Made by a program: the position numbers and the translations under genes. Below, piece by piece: positions 54,206 through 63,612 of a DNA stretch of 64,000 bases (its first letter is position 1; each line of letters opens with the position of its first letter). The notes under the pieces were generated by a model. The model saw only the letters and a list, made by a program, of their open reading frames with translations. It was not told the origin of the DNA and ran no database searches. The DNA comes from CAVVEC01 sp963770485. GTDB lineage: Bacteria > Acidobacteriota > Terriglobia > Terriglobales > Acidobacteriaceae. The stretch spans positions 558,001 to 622,000 of the forward strand of contig CAVYPX010000016.1 of NCBI GenBank assembly GCA_963770485.1, in the 5' to 3' direction.

Positions 54206-54935
54206 GGTTCGTTATTCACCCCTACGGTTCCCGCCACACCTCGTCGTTCACATTGCCAGAAACGTTGTGTGGTCGTTGATCGTCAATATTATACGCAACT
54301 CACAAAGTGTCAAGTGGGTACTGCGAATAGCAGAGCCTACTCACATCGTATCCCCCTAGCGAGGTTGAAATGTTTGAGTGAGAAACGCAGCCGGGAACTG
54401 GCCGTACGGCTCCCGGAAAGCCGGGAGTCCAGCCAGCAGGGTCACAATTCCGGTCGCGTCCGCTCCCGATTTCGTCCTGGTTCATGAACTGAACGACGCC
54501 AACAGTGATCTGCGGTTGGTCCATTCGCCCAGGCAGTGGGGCATCAATGCCACGGCCTAGCCCTTGCAGACCACCGTGACTAGGGTGCGCAAATGGCGGA
54601 TGCCGCTAAGTAGCAGCGCGGTCCTCGGGCCTGCGCGAGCACTCCCGCGTCCCGTCATCAGCCGCAAGACCTCGATGGAGATCGAACAGCGGGTGCTCGC
54701 ACTTCGCCAAACCCTGCCCACTTTTAGTCCCCAACGCCTGATCCGCAGGTTTTGTCTCCAGCCCTAGGGTTTTCCAGAGCCTTCTAGTTCGGTTTGATCG
54801 TCCATCCGGTAGAATCCGTCTTCCATTGTCATTTGTCATTGGGGAGTGCGTCAGAGCAGAGCTTGATACAATCAGCAACGAGCGGTGTCTGGTTACGAGG
54901 GCAGTTACCACGTAACGGTGAGCATAATAAAAACC
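54206..54935. other. 730-bp gene-free region between ASST-like and second rfbC genes
   Basis: No credible gene. It carries the ASST-like promoter near its left edge and a perfect 7-bp hairpin (CTCCCGG-AAAG-CCGGGAG, 54410-54427) without a T tract. Short frames on both strands look non-coding. The rfbC copy-2 promoter must lie at the right edge. An IS remnant was not recognised. Confidence 0.45.
54286..54313 (-). promoter_or_regulatory. Sigma-70-like promoter for the ASST-like gene
   Basis: On the minus strand, a perfect TTGACA (54313-54308) is followed by TATAAT (54293-54288) at 14 bp, or the alternative TAATAT (54291-54286) at the more usual 16 bp. It is about 80 bp upstream of the start codon at 54205. 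Confidence 0.5.
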
Positions 54936-55529
54936 ATGGAAATACGGATTGAATCCCGGCAGTTAGGGGATGTCTGTGTCGTCGTCCCGCAGGTTTTCCA
55001 GGACGACCGCGGGTTCTTTACGGAAGTCTTTCGGGCGGACCAGTTCAAGGCCCTGGGATTGCCTACTGAGTTCGTCCAGGACAACCATTCCGGTTCGGTG
55101 CGAGGAGTCCTCCGCGGCCTGCATTTTCAGTGGGATCCCCCCATGGGAAAGCTCATGCGGGTGACGCGGGGAACAGCCTTCCTTGTGGCCGTGGACATAC
55201 GCAAGGGGTCTCCCACGTTGGGGAAATGGTTCGGCACAGAGGTTTCAGCCGAGAGCCGCAAGCAGATTTGGGCGCCTGCTGGCTTTGCACGCGGATTTTG
55301 CACGCTCTCGGACTTCGCCGAGATTCAGTACAAGTGCACGGGCATTTACAACAGCAAGGGCGAGTCGGGCATCCTGTGGAATGATCCGGAAATTGGCATC
55401 CGCTGGCCGATTACCGATGTCCAGCTGTCGGAGAAAGATCGCAAAGCGCAAACTTTAAAGCAGTGGTTGTCTTCGTCAGAGTCGGAAAACTTCCGGTATT
55501 CAGAAAACCACAGCGTGGTCGGGAGGTAG
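54936..55529 (+). CDS. rfbC: RmlC-like nucleotide-sugar 3,5-epimerase (copy 2)
   Basis: A 197-residue RmlC-type cupin with His63 in VLRGLHFQ, FARGF in place of FAHGF, and YKCTGIYN. It is closely related to copy 1, with the same spacing throughout the first 65 residues. The ATG at 54936 aligns exactly with copy 1; a longer frame from 54885 adds 17 unaligned residues. First gene of the second rfbC-SDR-rfbD cassette. Confidence 0.86.
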   Translation: MEIRIESRQLGDVCVVVPQVFQDDRGFFTEVFRADQFKALGLPTEFVQDNHSGSVRGVLRGLHFQWDPPMGKLMRVTRGTAFLVAVDIRKGSPTLGKWFGTEVSAESRKQIWAPAGFARGFCTLSDFAEIQYKCTGIYNSKGESGILWNDPEIGIRWPITDVQLSEKDRKAQTLKQWLSSSESENFRYSENHSVVGR

Positions 55530-55535
55530 AGTTTC

Positions 55536-56522
55536 ATGAAAATATTGATTGCAGGTGGCGCAGGGTATCTCGGTTCAGCCTTGGTTCCGAAGCTGCTCGA
55601 CCGGGGCTACCAGGTGGATGTAGTCGACCTGTTCTGGTTTGGCAACCACCTCCCTTCGGAAGCCGGAATCATCCGAAAGGACATCTTCGACATCAACGTC
55701 CAGGACATGGAACCCTACCAACAGGTGGTGTTCCTGGCGGGGTTGTCCAACGATCCCATGGCCGAATATTCGCCCAGCCAGAACTTCATTTTCAATGCAG
55801 CGGCTCCAGCTTATCTGGCCTACATTGCCAAGAAAGCCAACGTGAAGCGCTACATTTACGCCTGCTCCTGCTCAGTTTACGGTTATACGGACAACGAGTT
55901 GTTCGATGAAGCGCGGCCTGTCTCATCGTCCTACCCTTACGGGATTTCCAAACTGCAAGGCGAGCAGGCGGTCATGAATCTGCTGGGTGACGACTTCTCC
56001 GTCATCTCGCTGCGCAAGGGGACGGTTTGCGGATACAGCCCGCGGATGCGACTGGACCTGATCGTTAACACCATGTTCAAGAATGGCGTGCGCAACCGGG
56101 AAATCACGGTGAACAACCCTTCCATCTGGCGCCCCATCCTCAGTGTCGAGGACGCGACCAACGCCTACATTCGTGCCATTGAAGCCAGCGAGAGGATTTC
56201 CGGTATTTTCAATATCGCCTCGGGAAACTACACCGTCGGTGAAGTGGGGGACTTGGTGAAAATGGCGATCGAAGAACAACTCGGGATCCGAGTGCATCTC
56301 ACCATCAACCACAAAAAGGATTTTCGGAATTACAAAGTGAGCATCCAGAAGGCGGAAAACGTACTCAGTTTCCATCCTAATCATGACGTCAAATCGATCG
56401 TCAAGAATCTGATTGAACACATGGAAAAGTTTCAAGACTGGGACAACCCGCAGTACTACAATATTGAGACCCTAAAGTTGATGGCCGTGAAAGGGCTGCG
56501 CACGACCGCGGAGGTTGCTTGA
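55536..56522 (+). CDS. NAD-dependent epimerase/dehydratase (cassette copy 2)
   Basis: A 328-residue extended SDR: IAGGAGYLGSA, then SCSVYG, YGISK (YxxxK), and GYSPRMRLDLIVN shared with the cassette-1 SDR (GYSPRMRFDLVVN). It is about 45 residues shorter than that homologue. No 4,6-dehydratase acid dyad. Its reaction is unresolved. The stop overlaps the rfbD start (TGATG). Confidence 0.82.
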   Translation: MKILIAGGAGYLGSALVPKLLDRGYQVDVVDLFWFGNHLPSEAGIIRKDIFDINVQDMEPYQQVVFLAGLSNDPMAEYSPSQNFIFNAAAPAYLAYIAKKANVKRYIYACSCSVYGYTDNELFDEARPVSSSYPYGISKLQGEQAVMNLLGDDFSVISLRKGTVCGYSPRMRLDLIVNTMFKNGVRNREITVNNPSIWRPILSVEDATNAYIRAIEASERISGIFNIASGNYTVGEVGDLVKMAIEEQLGIRVHLTINHKKDFRNYKVSIQKAENVLSFHPNHDVKSIVKNLIEHMEKFQDWDNPQYYNIETLKLMAVKGLRTTAEVA

Positions 56523-57421
56523 TGAAGGTGCTTCTCATTGGCGCCAACGGGCAATTGGGAAGCGATCTGCTGCGGGTTTTTCAGGCCGCCGGGGACACGG
56601 TAGTCCCGGTCACTCACGCCCAACTCGACGTTCGTTCCGAAGAACGAGTGTCCGAAGTCATGGCCGACGCCAAGCCCGATGTTGTGCTAAACACGGCCGC
56701 TTTCCATAAGGTGGAGGAATGCGAGAAGAACCCTGCGTTAGCCTTTGCAGTCAATGGCACGGCTGCCATGAACCTGGCGCTGGCCTGCCACCGTGCCGGT
56801 GCGGTTCTGGTGCACTTCAGCACGGACTATGTTTTCGACGGGCAGAAGAATGCTCCTTACGAGGAAGCGGATCTACCCTCACCACTGAATGTTTACGGAG
56901 TTTCCAAGGTTGCTGGGGAACACCTGATTGCCTGCAATACCGATCGATATTTTGTGATCCGGACCTGCGGCCTCTACGGTGTTGCAGGCAGCAGCGGCAA
57001 GGGCGGCAACTTCGTCGAGAATATGCTGCGGAAAGCGATGGTTGGGGATGCGATCCGCGTGGTGCAGGATCAGATTCTCACGCCCACCTACACAGTAGAT
57101 CTCGCGGACGCGACCCGCAAGATAATCTTGACCGAAAGTTTTGGACTGTACCATCTCAGCTCCGAGGGTCAGTGCTCCTGGTATGAATTTGCCCGGCATA
57201 TCTTCGACTGCGCCGGCGTTGGCGCACAGCTTGCCGCTGTGAAGACCAGCGATTTCCCGAGTCCGGTGAAGCGCCCCCGCTACTCAGTGCTTTCGAAGGC
57301 GAAACTTCGGGCTTTGGGTTTGTCGATTCCGTCCTGGAAGGACGCTCTGCGCAGATATCTCCACGAGAGATCAACGAAAATTCCGGCTGCGCCCACATCC
57401 CCAGTTCATGCCAGCGTTTGA
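56522..57421 (+). CDS. rfbD: RmlD-like dTDP-4-dehydrorhamnose reductase-type enzyme (copy 2)
   Basis: A 299-residue RmlD-family reductase with all catalytic landmarks: GANGQLGSDL, STDYVFDG near 100-107, and Tyr125-x-x-x-Lys129 in YGVSK. It aligns residue for residue with copy 1 through this region but keeps the tyrosine that copy 1 has lost. The ATG at 56522 overlaps the SDR stop; a TTG at 56519 is in frame but unlikely. An extension of about 20 residues at the C-terminus is proline/alanine-rich. Confidence 0.87.
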   Translation: MKVLLIGANGQLGSDLLRVFQAAGDTVVPVTHAQLDVRSEERVSEVMADAKPDVVLNTAAFHKVEECEKNPALAFAVNGTAAMNLALACHRAGAVLVHFSTDYVFDGQKNAPYEEADLPSPLNVYGVSKVAGEHLIACNTDRYFVIRTCGLYGVAGSSGKGGNFVENMLRKAMVGDAIRVVQDQILTPTYTVDLADATRKIILTESFGLYHLSSEGQCSWYEFARHIFDCAGVGAQLAAVKTSDFPSPVKRPRYSVLSKAKLRALGLSIPSWKDALRRYLHERSTKIPAAPTSPVHASV

Positions 57422-57639
57422 AATGCGCTCCTGTATCCTCGATGACTTTCATCAATTTGGTCGTACTGGCCAAACTGCGGCGCGTGCTCTAAGCTCGCAC
57501 GATGCAGGGGCTGTTACTCGTGCATCACAGGATAATGTTTGCCGCTTCACGACCGCAGTCGTATGCTGTTAGTGCTATCCCCTTGAAGAGGTCTTCGCCA
57601 GGGTCCGGAGTGCGCACAGAAATCGGATCCAAGAAACAG

Positions 57640-58506
57640 ATGACCAAGCTACCGGCATATTTGAAGTTTCTGCTTCTTTGCGCAGCTTCGCTCGTGATCG
57701 GATGGCGGCCTTTACTGGATACCTTTTCCCTCGCACTGCGCGACGATCAGTACACGCACATACTTCTCATCATTCCCGTGAGCGCCACGCTCATCTTTCT
57801 AGAGCGCGAGTTTCTTGCCCAGGTTGCTGAACCGAGCATCGCTCTTGGTTTGATTTTAGTGGTAGTGGCTGCTCTGATCGCTGTTTCTGCCCGTTGGAAA
57901 GCGGCGGGGCTGCCGCAGGACGTCCAGGTTTCGGTGAACATGCTGGCGCTGGTGACGTGGTGGGTTGCCGCCTTTGCACTTTGTTTTGGCGCACGCGCCT
58001 TCCGGCATTTTCTCTTTGCTCTCTGTTTTTTGTTTTGGTTGGTTCCTATGCCGGAGTTCGTATTAAACAGGATCGTGAGCCTGCTGCAACAAGGCTCGGC
58101 TGTGGCAGCGCATTGGCTCTTTACAGCGGCGGGTGTTCCGGTGGCGCAAGATGGCATTGTGTTGTCCATCCCCGGGTTGACAGTCGAAGTGGCCAAGGAG
58201 TGCAGCAGCATTCGCTCCAGCCTGATGTTGCTGGTAACCAGCATGGTGCTGGCACACCTGTTTCTGCGCTCGATTTGGCGGAAAACCGTCGTGATGCTGG
58301 CTGCGATCCCTCTCTCTGTTGCCAAGAATGGGCTGCGGATTTTCATTCTCTCCATGCTCGGAACTCGCGTAGATCCCGGGTTCCTGCACGGAAACTTGCA
58401 TCACCACGGTGGAATCGTTTTCTTCGCGGCGGCGTTGCTGGCGCAGTTGCTGCTGCTGTGGCTTTTGAGCCGAAGCGATAGCCAGTTGGCGGGGGAAATG
58501 TCGTAA
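57640..58506 (+). CDS. Exosortase/archaeosortase-family protein
   Basis: A 288-residue integral membrane protein with about eight helices and the exosortase catalytic triad: Cys188 in AKECSSIRSS, Arg233 in KNGLRIF, and a histidine in HGNLHHHGG (250-258). Exosortases cleave PEP-CTERM-like tails and are linked to exopolysaccharide loci. The start is uncertain: a frame opens at 57502 with a poorly conserved 46-residue extension. No EpsI or PEP-CTERM-like gene is visible nearby. Confidence 0.85.
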   Translation: MTKLPAYLKFLLLCAASLVIGWRPLLDTFSLALRDDQYTHILLIIPVSATLIFLEREFLAQVAEPSIALGLILVVVAALIAVSARWKAAGLPQDVQVSVNMLALVTWWVAAFALCFGARAFRHFLFALCFLFWLVPMPEFVLNRIVSLLQQGSAVAAHWLFTAAGVPVAQDGIVLSIPGLTVEVAKECSSIRSSLMLLVTSMVLAHLFLRSIWRKTVVMLAAIPLSVAKNGLRIFILSMLGTRVDPGFLHGNLHHHGGIVFFAAALLAQLLLLWLLSRSDSQLAGEMS

Positions 58507-58541
58507 AGAGTGTCAAAATCCGGAATTTCTCTCTGGGGTAA

Positions 58542-59774
58542 ATGATGGCGACTCGAGTGATGCGGTTGCGGAGATTTGTCCAGCTGTGGGCGATCGCGGT
58601 TGTAGCGATTGCCGCCTTCGCGCTGCTGAACGTGAACGGCTGGAGGACGCGGGTTATGGGGCGAGTCCTGCGCATCGACAACGGGCCAGTAGTTGTCGCT
58701 CCGCCAGCCGGTTTTCAACCGCATGTTCCGCTTGGATTCAAAGTGTCGGTCTTTGCCAAGGGGTTCAGCGAGCCCCGGTGGTTGGCCGCCGCCCCCAACG
58801 GCGATGTTTTTGCGGCAGAGTCCGCCGAGGGCCAAGTGGTCGTCTTGCGCGGAGCCCAGGGGCCAAACCGAGCCGACACGCGTGAGATATTTGCCGATCA
58901 TTTGAACCTGCCCTTTGGGATCGCCTTCCACGACGACTACGTTTACGTTGCCAACACGAATCAAGTTCTTCGCTTTCGCTACGACCCGAAAACGTCGAAG
59001 CGGCTGGGCAGGGCGGAACATATCCTGGAGCTTCCGGGAATGGGCTATAACCAGCATTGGACGCGGTCGCTGGCATTTACTCCGGACGGCAAGAGAATGT
59101 TTGTTTCCGTCGGGTCGGCAAGCAACGTCTCGATTGAGCGTGATCCCCGCCGTGCCGCAATTCTAGTGGCGGACCCCGACGGCAAGAACATGCGCATCTA
59201 TGCCAGCGGGTTGCGTAACGCTGTGGGAATCGCCGTCAATCCAGAATCTGGCGATCTGTGGGCCAGCGTGAATGAGCGGGATGACCTTGGCGAGGACGTC
59301 CCGTCCGATTACTTTACCCACGTCGCCGAGGGCGGGTTTTATGGATGGCCCTACGCTTATCTTGGCGCACACGTGGACAATCGGGTGGCGCCGAGGCCGG
59401 ACCTCGTAGCCAAGACAATTGTTCCGGACATTCTGCTTGGAGCACACGTCGCGCCACTGCAGTTTGCTTTCTACGAGGCCCAGCAGTTTCCCCCCAGCTA
59501 CTGGCACGGCGCGTTCATCGCTGAACATGGTTCCTGGAACCGGCGCGTCAGGAGCGGGTATCAAGTCGTTTTCGTCCCATTTCGTAACGGCTCTCCTGCA
59601 GGTGAACCGGTGCCGTTCTTTACCGGGTTTGTGCCTGAGCCCAAGGGCAGGGAAGTCTATGGGCGCATGGTGGGCGTGAGCGTTGCCGCGGACGGCTCTC
59701 TGCTGATCTCGGATGATGGCGGGAGAATCATCTGGCAGGTGACGTATGAGCCCTCGGCGCCACCGGTAAAGTAA
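58542..59774 (+). CDS. PQQ-dependent sugar (sorbosone) dehydrogenase-like protein
   Basis: A 410-residue protein with an N-terminal membrane anchor (about 12-32) and a six-bladed propeller of the GSDH/sorbosone dehydrogenase type (FSEPRWLAAAPNGDVFAAES, YASGLRNAVGIAVNPESGDLW, NERDDLGEDVPSDYF, EHGSWNR). These oxidise sugars with PQQ in the periplasm, although many members lack a shown activity. It is 35 bp downstream of the exosortase gene and may be co-transcribed. Confidence 0.85.
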   Translation: MMATRVMRLRRFVQLWAIAVVAIAAFALLNVNGWRTRVMGRVLRIDNGPVVVAPPAGFQPHVPLGFKVSVFAKGFSEPRWLAAAPNGDVFAAESAEGQVVVLRGAQGPNRADTREIFADHLNLPFGIAFHDDYVYVANTNQVLRFRYDPKTSKRLGRAEHILELPGMGYNQHWTRSLAFTPDGKRMFVSVGSASNVSIERDPRRAAILVADPDGKNMRIYASGLRNAVGIAVNPESGDLWASVNERDDLGEDVPSDYFTHVAEGGFYGWPYAYLGAHVDNRVAPRPDLVAKTIVPDILLGAHVAPLQFAFYEAQQFPPSYWHGAFIAEHGSWNRRVRSGYQVVFVPFRNGSPAGEPVPFFTGFVPEPKGREVYGRMVGVSVAADGSLLISDDGGRIIWQVTYEPSAPPVK

Positions 59775-59908
59775 CCGCGAACCGTGAAGGGCCTTCTGAG
59801 CTTTCACCAACTGGACGCTGTCTGGTTCTGGGAGCCGTTACGGAACGGAGGAACTGCATGCGGGCGGACACGCTTCGTGAGGCTGTGGTGCAAGTGATTA
59901 CTCAACAC

Positions 59909-60592
59909 TCAGGGAATCACAGCCGGCGCCTCGTTCGAGTATGAGCTTTCCGTCCCCACTGAATCGACGGCCGTGGTCACATAGTAGTAGGTCTGTCCGG
60001 ACTGAACCGCGCTGTCCGTGTAGGCCGTGTTCCCGTCAAGGGCGGAGTTGATCTTCGAGTAAGGTCCGCCGGACTTAGCGCCGCGATAGACGTTGTACCC
60101 CGCCACCTGGGAGGTACTGGGGTTCCATGAAAGCGCCACTGTGTGACCGCCCGACTGTGTGCCCGTCCCCGTCAGGTTTTCCGTAGTGGTTGAGTTGGCG
60201 GCGTTACTGTCAAATGTGATGCTGCCACCGGAATTTCCCGAGGCTTGCGGCGTGAAGGTTACGGTAAAAGGAACGCTTTGCCCGGTGGGGACTGTAACCG
60301 GGAAGGTGATCCCGCTCACGGAGTAGCCCTGTCCGTTCCACGCGGCGGAGGAGACGGCAATATCGGCGGTGGTCGCGGTCAGGTTTCCGCCCAGGGACTT
60401 GTTGTGGCCAACAGCCACATTGCCAAAACTCATGGTGGCAGGAGATACGGCAAGTTGACCTGCACCCGTGCCGTTCCCCGAGCTTTGCTGAGAGTTAGAT
60501 GAAACACCGGCGCAACCAATAAGAATGATGGAAGCAAGCACGGCAGCCATGCAGCCTGAATAGCGCAGACGGAATGAGAATCTTCCCCGCAT
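59909..60592 (-). CDS. Lipoprotein with one choice-of-anchor-D repeat and Fn3
   Basis: A 227-residue lipoprotein: lipobox IILIGC near residue 27, one ASPM-SPD2-Hydin-like (choice-of-anchor D) repeat (MSFGNVAVGHNK to FTVTFTPQASG), and a C-terminal Fn3-like module ending APAVIP. The ATG at 60592 is preferred; the longer frame to 60688 has a poor N-terminus. It is the shortest of three tandem paralogues. Confidence 0.75.
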   Translation of the reverse strand: MRGRFSFRLRYSGCMAAVLASIILIGCAGVSSNSQQSSGNGTGAGQLAVSPATMSFGNVAVGHNKSLGGNLTATTADIAVSSAAWNGQGYSVSGITFPVTVPTGQSVPFTVTFTPQASGNSGGSITFDSNAANSTTTENLTGTGTQSGGHTVALSWNPSTSQVAGYNVYRGAKSGGPYSKINSALDGNTAYTDSAVQSGQTYYYVTTAVDSVGTESSYSNEAPAVIP

Positions 60593-60769
60593 GCGTTGAT
60601 TATCAGAGCAGAGCCGGGGGTCGTCCAGAGGCCGGAAAGGCATGGCCGGGGAGCAAATTCCATCACGCACTTTGGTAACTACTGCCATAAAGATCGCAGC
60701 GGGCTTGCAACCGAGTTGGATACGGCTGCGCCCTCTATTTAGCGTGGATTTCCCGAACCGCAGCGGCGT

Positions 60770-61729
60770 TCACGGGATTGTGGCCTGAGTCTCATTCGAG
60801 TAGACACTCTCTTCATTATCCGAATTGACGGCGGTAGCCACGTAATAGTAGGTGTTTCCGCTGGAAACAGAAGTATCGGTATAGTTGAGGCTGGGGTCCA
60901 GCATGGAGTTGATCTGGTTGTAGGGACCGCCGGAAACATTGCTGCGATAAACATTGTAGCCCACTACGTCTTGAGAAGTGCTGGCATTCCAGGAGAGACC
61001 CACGGTGTGCGGTAGGGGGGTGGCTGAAACGGTTTCCACCACCAGAGGGTTCGAGGCGTCGCTGAGGAAGGTAAGATTCGCGGACGCGGACCCGCTGCTC
61101 TGCGGCGTAAACGTTACGTTGAACGATGCGTTCTGGCCGGCTGGAATCGTTATCGGCAGCGACAGTCCGCTCACGGTGAATTCTGGATTACTGCTGGTTG
61201 CAGAAGAGACCGTCACCGCCGAACCGGTAGCGCTGAGCATTCCGCTTTGAACCGCATACGATCCCAACTGCACGTTGCCGAAGTTCATCGTTGCAGGTGT
61301 AACTATCAAGATGGCGGCGTCGCTCCCGCTGCCTGTCAAAGGAATACTCAGAACCGCATTCGACGCCGTCGAAACGAGGTAAAGGGTTCCGTTCACAGCA
61401 CCCTTCGATCCTGGAGTGAAAGTCGCGCGAAATGCAAACCTTTCACCGCTTGACAGGGTTAGAGGGAGATTCAGCCCGTTCACACTGAATCCCGTACCGA
61501 CGACGGTGGCCTGAAAAATGGTGATGCTCGGACTGCCGGCGTTGGTTATCGTGACGGCGCTGGTTTTCGTCTGACCAACCGCGACTTTGCCGAACCGCAG
61601 ACTGATGGGGGCGCTGGTTACCTGCCCTGCGTTTGTAGCCCTTGCTGCCGCTCGGTCCGCGGCGAGGAGAATTGTGCTGGTGATGGCAAGAGCAGACAGA
61701 GATCGACTGAGGGAAAGGGGGAGTCGCAT
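60770..61729 (-). CDS. Secreted protein with two choice-of-anchor-D repeats and Fn3
   Basis: A 319-residue protein with a signal-like hydrophobic N-terminus, two ASPM-SPD2-Hydin-like repeats (LRFGKVAVGQTK and MNFGNVQLGSYA) and the C-terminal Fn3 module (VGYNVYRSNVSGGPYNQI). The lipobox of its paralogues is not evident here. The ATG at 61729 is used; the frame runs on to 61852 without support. Confidence 0.75.
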   Translation of the reverse strand: MRLPLSLSRSLSALAITSTILLAADRAAARATNAGQVTSAPISLRFGKVAVGQTKTSAVTITNAGSPSITIFQATVVGTGFSVNGLNLPLTLSSGERFAFRATFTPGSKGAVNGTLYLVSTASNAVLSIPLTGSGSDAAILIVTPATMNFGNVQLGSYAVQSGMLSATGSAVTVSSATSSNPEFTVSGLSLPITIPAGQNASFNVTFTPQSSGSASANLTFLSDASNPLVVETVSATPLPHTVGLSWNASTSQDVVGYNVYRSNVSGGPYNQINSMLDPSLNYTDTSVSSGNTYYYVATAVNSDNEESVYSNETQATIP

Positions 61730-62001
61730 AACGCCATCAATTGTGGAAGTTCTTGGGTGAAGATAGAAGGTGCCGTTGGTACATCCCAAGCCGGGGTCCA
61801 GCAGACGATTCCACTCTCGTTTTCTCGTTCTTGAGACAGGCCAAGTGGACATCGGAAACCAGGAGAGTTGCGGTGCCCTGATTTCTCAAGAGGCGCCGGC
61901 GAGCTTGAGGGTACGGGGCAACCCCGCCTCCGACGGGACACCACGACAGAAACCGATTGCGGCAGGGGCAGGGAATTCGGCAGTGAACAGCGACCGTAGG
62001 T

Positions 62002-63612
62002 CTACGGAATCACGGCCTCGGCTTGGTTGGAGTAGGTGCTTTCCTCGTTATTCGAATTCACCGCCGTCGTCACGTAGTAGTAAGTCTGTCCATTGGCGAC
62101 AGTACTGTCGGTGTAGTTTGTGCTCGCATTCAGGGAGGAATTGATTTTCCCGTAGGGGCCACCCGAAATCGTGCTCCGATAAATGTTGTAGCCCACGACG
62201 TTCTGCGAGGTGCTGGCGGTCCAGGAGAGGCTAACAGTATGCGACGCCACAATGCCCGTACCCGTGAGCGATGCGACCGTGGGTGAATTTCCAGCATTGC
62301 TGGTGAAAGTAACGCTACCTGAGACCTGTCCGCTGGCTTGCGGTGTGAACGTCATTGTGAAGGGCGCGTTCTGACCGGCCGGAATCGTGACCGGGAACTG
62401 CAATCCGCTCAGGGAAAACACCGAATTATTCACCGTGCCGGAGGCGACAGTTACGTCGGCATTGGTAGCGTTGAGCGATCCTGTCAGCGTTGCATAGGAT
62501 CCTACCGTCACCTTGCCGAAGGCAAAAGTCGTGGGAGTCACGCTCAACTGGCCCACGGGGACGCTGGTTCCTGCGCCCGCCAGCGGTATGGTCAAGTTGG
62601 GATTTGAGGCGTCTGATGTGACACTGACAACGCCATTGTCGTTCCCGGTGGACGGCGGGGTAAAGGTTACGCTGAAGGTATAGTGTTGCCCGGGCGTCAG
62701 GACCTCCGGAGGGTTCAAGCCATTCATGGTGAAGCCGGACCCTGCGACAGTAGCCTGGGAAATGGTCACGCTGGCGGTTCCGCTGGAATTGGTCAAAGTT
62801 TCGTAGATCGTCTGATAATTGCCAACCTGAACATTGCCAAAGTTGAGGCTCGATGGGTTGGCCGTAAGCGCGCCGGCTGCAAGCCCATTTCCCGTGAGAG
62901 GGACATTGAGTGTGGGATTGGAAGCGCTGCTGACGACGGCTAGGTTTCCGTTGCTGTTGCCGGCGGACTGCGGAGTGAACGTAACGGTGAAGGGCTGGTT
63001 CTGACCTGCGTCAAGGGTCAACGGCAAGTTCAGGCCGCTTATGCTGTAACCCGTCCCGGAGGCAGTTGCCTGCGTCACCGTGATGCTGGAACCGCCAGTG
63101 TTGGTCAGAGTTTCCGAAAGCGGCTGATTGTTGCCGACCTGCACACTGCCAAAGTTGAGATTCGAAGGATTTGCCGATAGAACACCGGGCATGAGTCCGT
63201 TCCCCGAGAGAGGGACATTGACGGGCAGGGTGGAAGCAGTGTTGACGATCGCCAAGTTCCCGCTGGCGCCGCCGGCCGACTTCGGTGTAAACACGACGCT
63301 GAAGGGCTGCTCTTGACCTGCGGCCAGAGTCAGGGGCAAGCTCAATCCGCTGATAGTAAACGCTGTCCCAGTGACAGTCACCTGAGTCACGTTGACACTG
63401 GAGCCACCGGAGTTGGTCATCGTTATCGGCTGAGTCTGATAGTTTCCCACTTGCACTTTGCCGAACGTGACGCTGGCCGGTGTTACCGTGATTTGGCCCG
63501 CTTGGCTTTGTTGATTGGATGAATTGCTGGTGCTGATGCCCTGACATCCCAGCAATGTTCCCAGGGCCAGGAGAACAATAACAGCGTTCCAACGACCGCC
63601 AATAATTTTCAT
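62002..63612 (-). CDS. Lipoprotein with four choice-of-anchor-D repeats and Fn3
   Basis: A 536-residue lipoprotein (lipobox GTLLGC near residue 23). Four ASPM-SPD2-Hydin-like repeats of about 100 residues follow, recognised by VTFGKVQVGN, LNFGSVQVGN, LNFGNVQVGN and FAFGKVTVGS. A C-terminal Fn3 module (VGYNIYRSTISGGPYGKI) nearly matches those of the two paralogues. The ATG at 63612 is taken. It likely acts as an extracellular adhesive or scaffold protein; this is inference. Confidence 0.8.
   Translation of the reverse strand: MKIIGGRWNAVIVLLALGTLLGCQGISTSNSSNQQSQAGQITVTPASVTFGKVQVGNYQTQPITMTNSGGSSVNVTQVTVTGTAFTISGLSLPLTLAAGQEQPFSVVFTPKSAGGASGNLAIVNTASTLPVNVPLSGNGLMPGVLSANPSNLNFGSVQVGNNQPLSETLTNTGGSSITVTQATASGTGYSISGLNLPLTLDAGQNQPFTVTFTPQSAGNSNGNLAVVSSASNPTLNVPLTGNGLAAGALTANPSSLNFGNVQVGNYQTIYETLTNSSGTASVTISQATVAGSGFTMNGLNPPEVLTPGQHYTFSVTFTPPSTGNDNGVVSVTSDASNPNLTIPLAGAGTSVPVGQLSVTPTTFAFGKVTVGSYATLTGSLNATNADVTVASGTVNNSVFSLSGLQFPVTIPAGQNAPFTMTFTPQASGQVSGSVTFTSNAGNSPTVASLTGTGIVASHTVSLSWTASTSQNVVGYNIYRSTISGGPYGKINSSLNASTNYTDSTVANGQTYYYVTTAVNSNNEESTYSNQAEAVIP

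Noticed and set aside
54410..54427. CTCCCGG-AAAG-CCGGGAG hairpin as a terminator
   Set aside because: No T tract follows on either strand and no gene ends nearby; kept only as a note in the intergenic entry.
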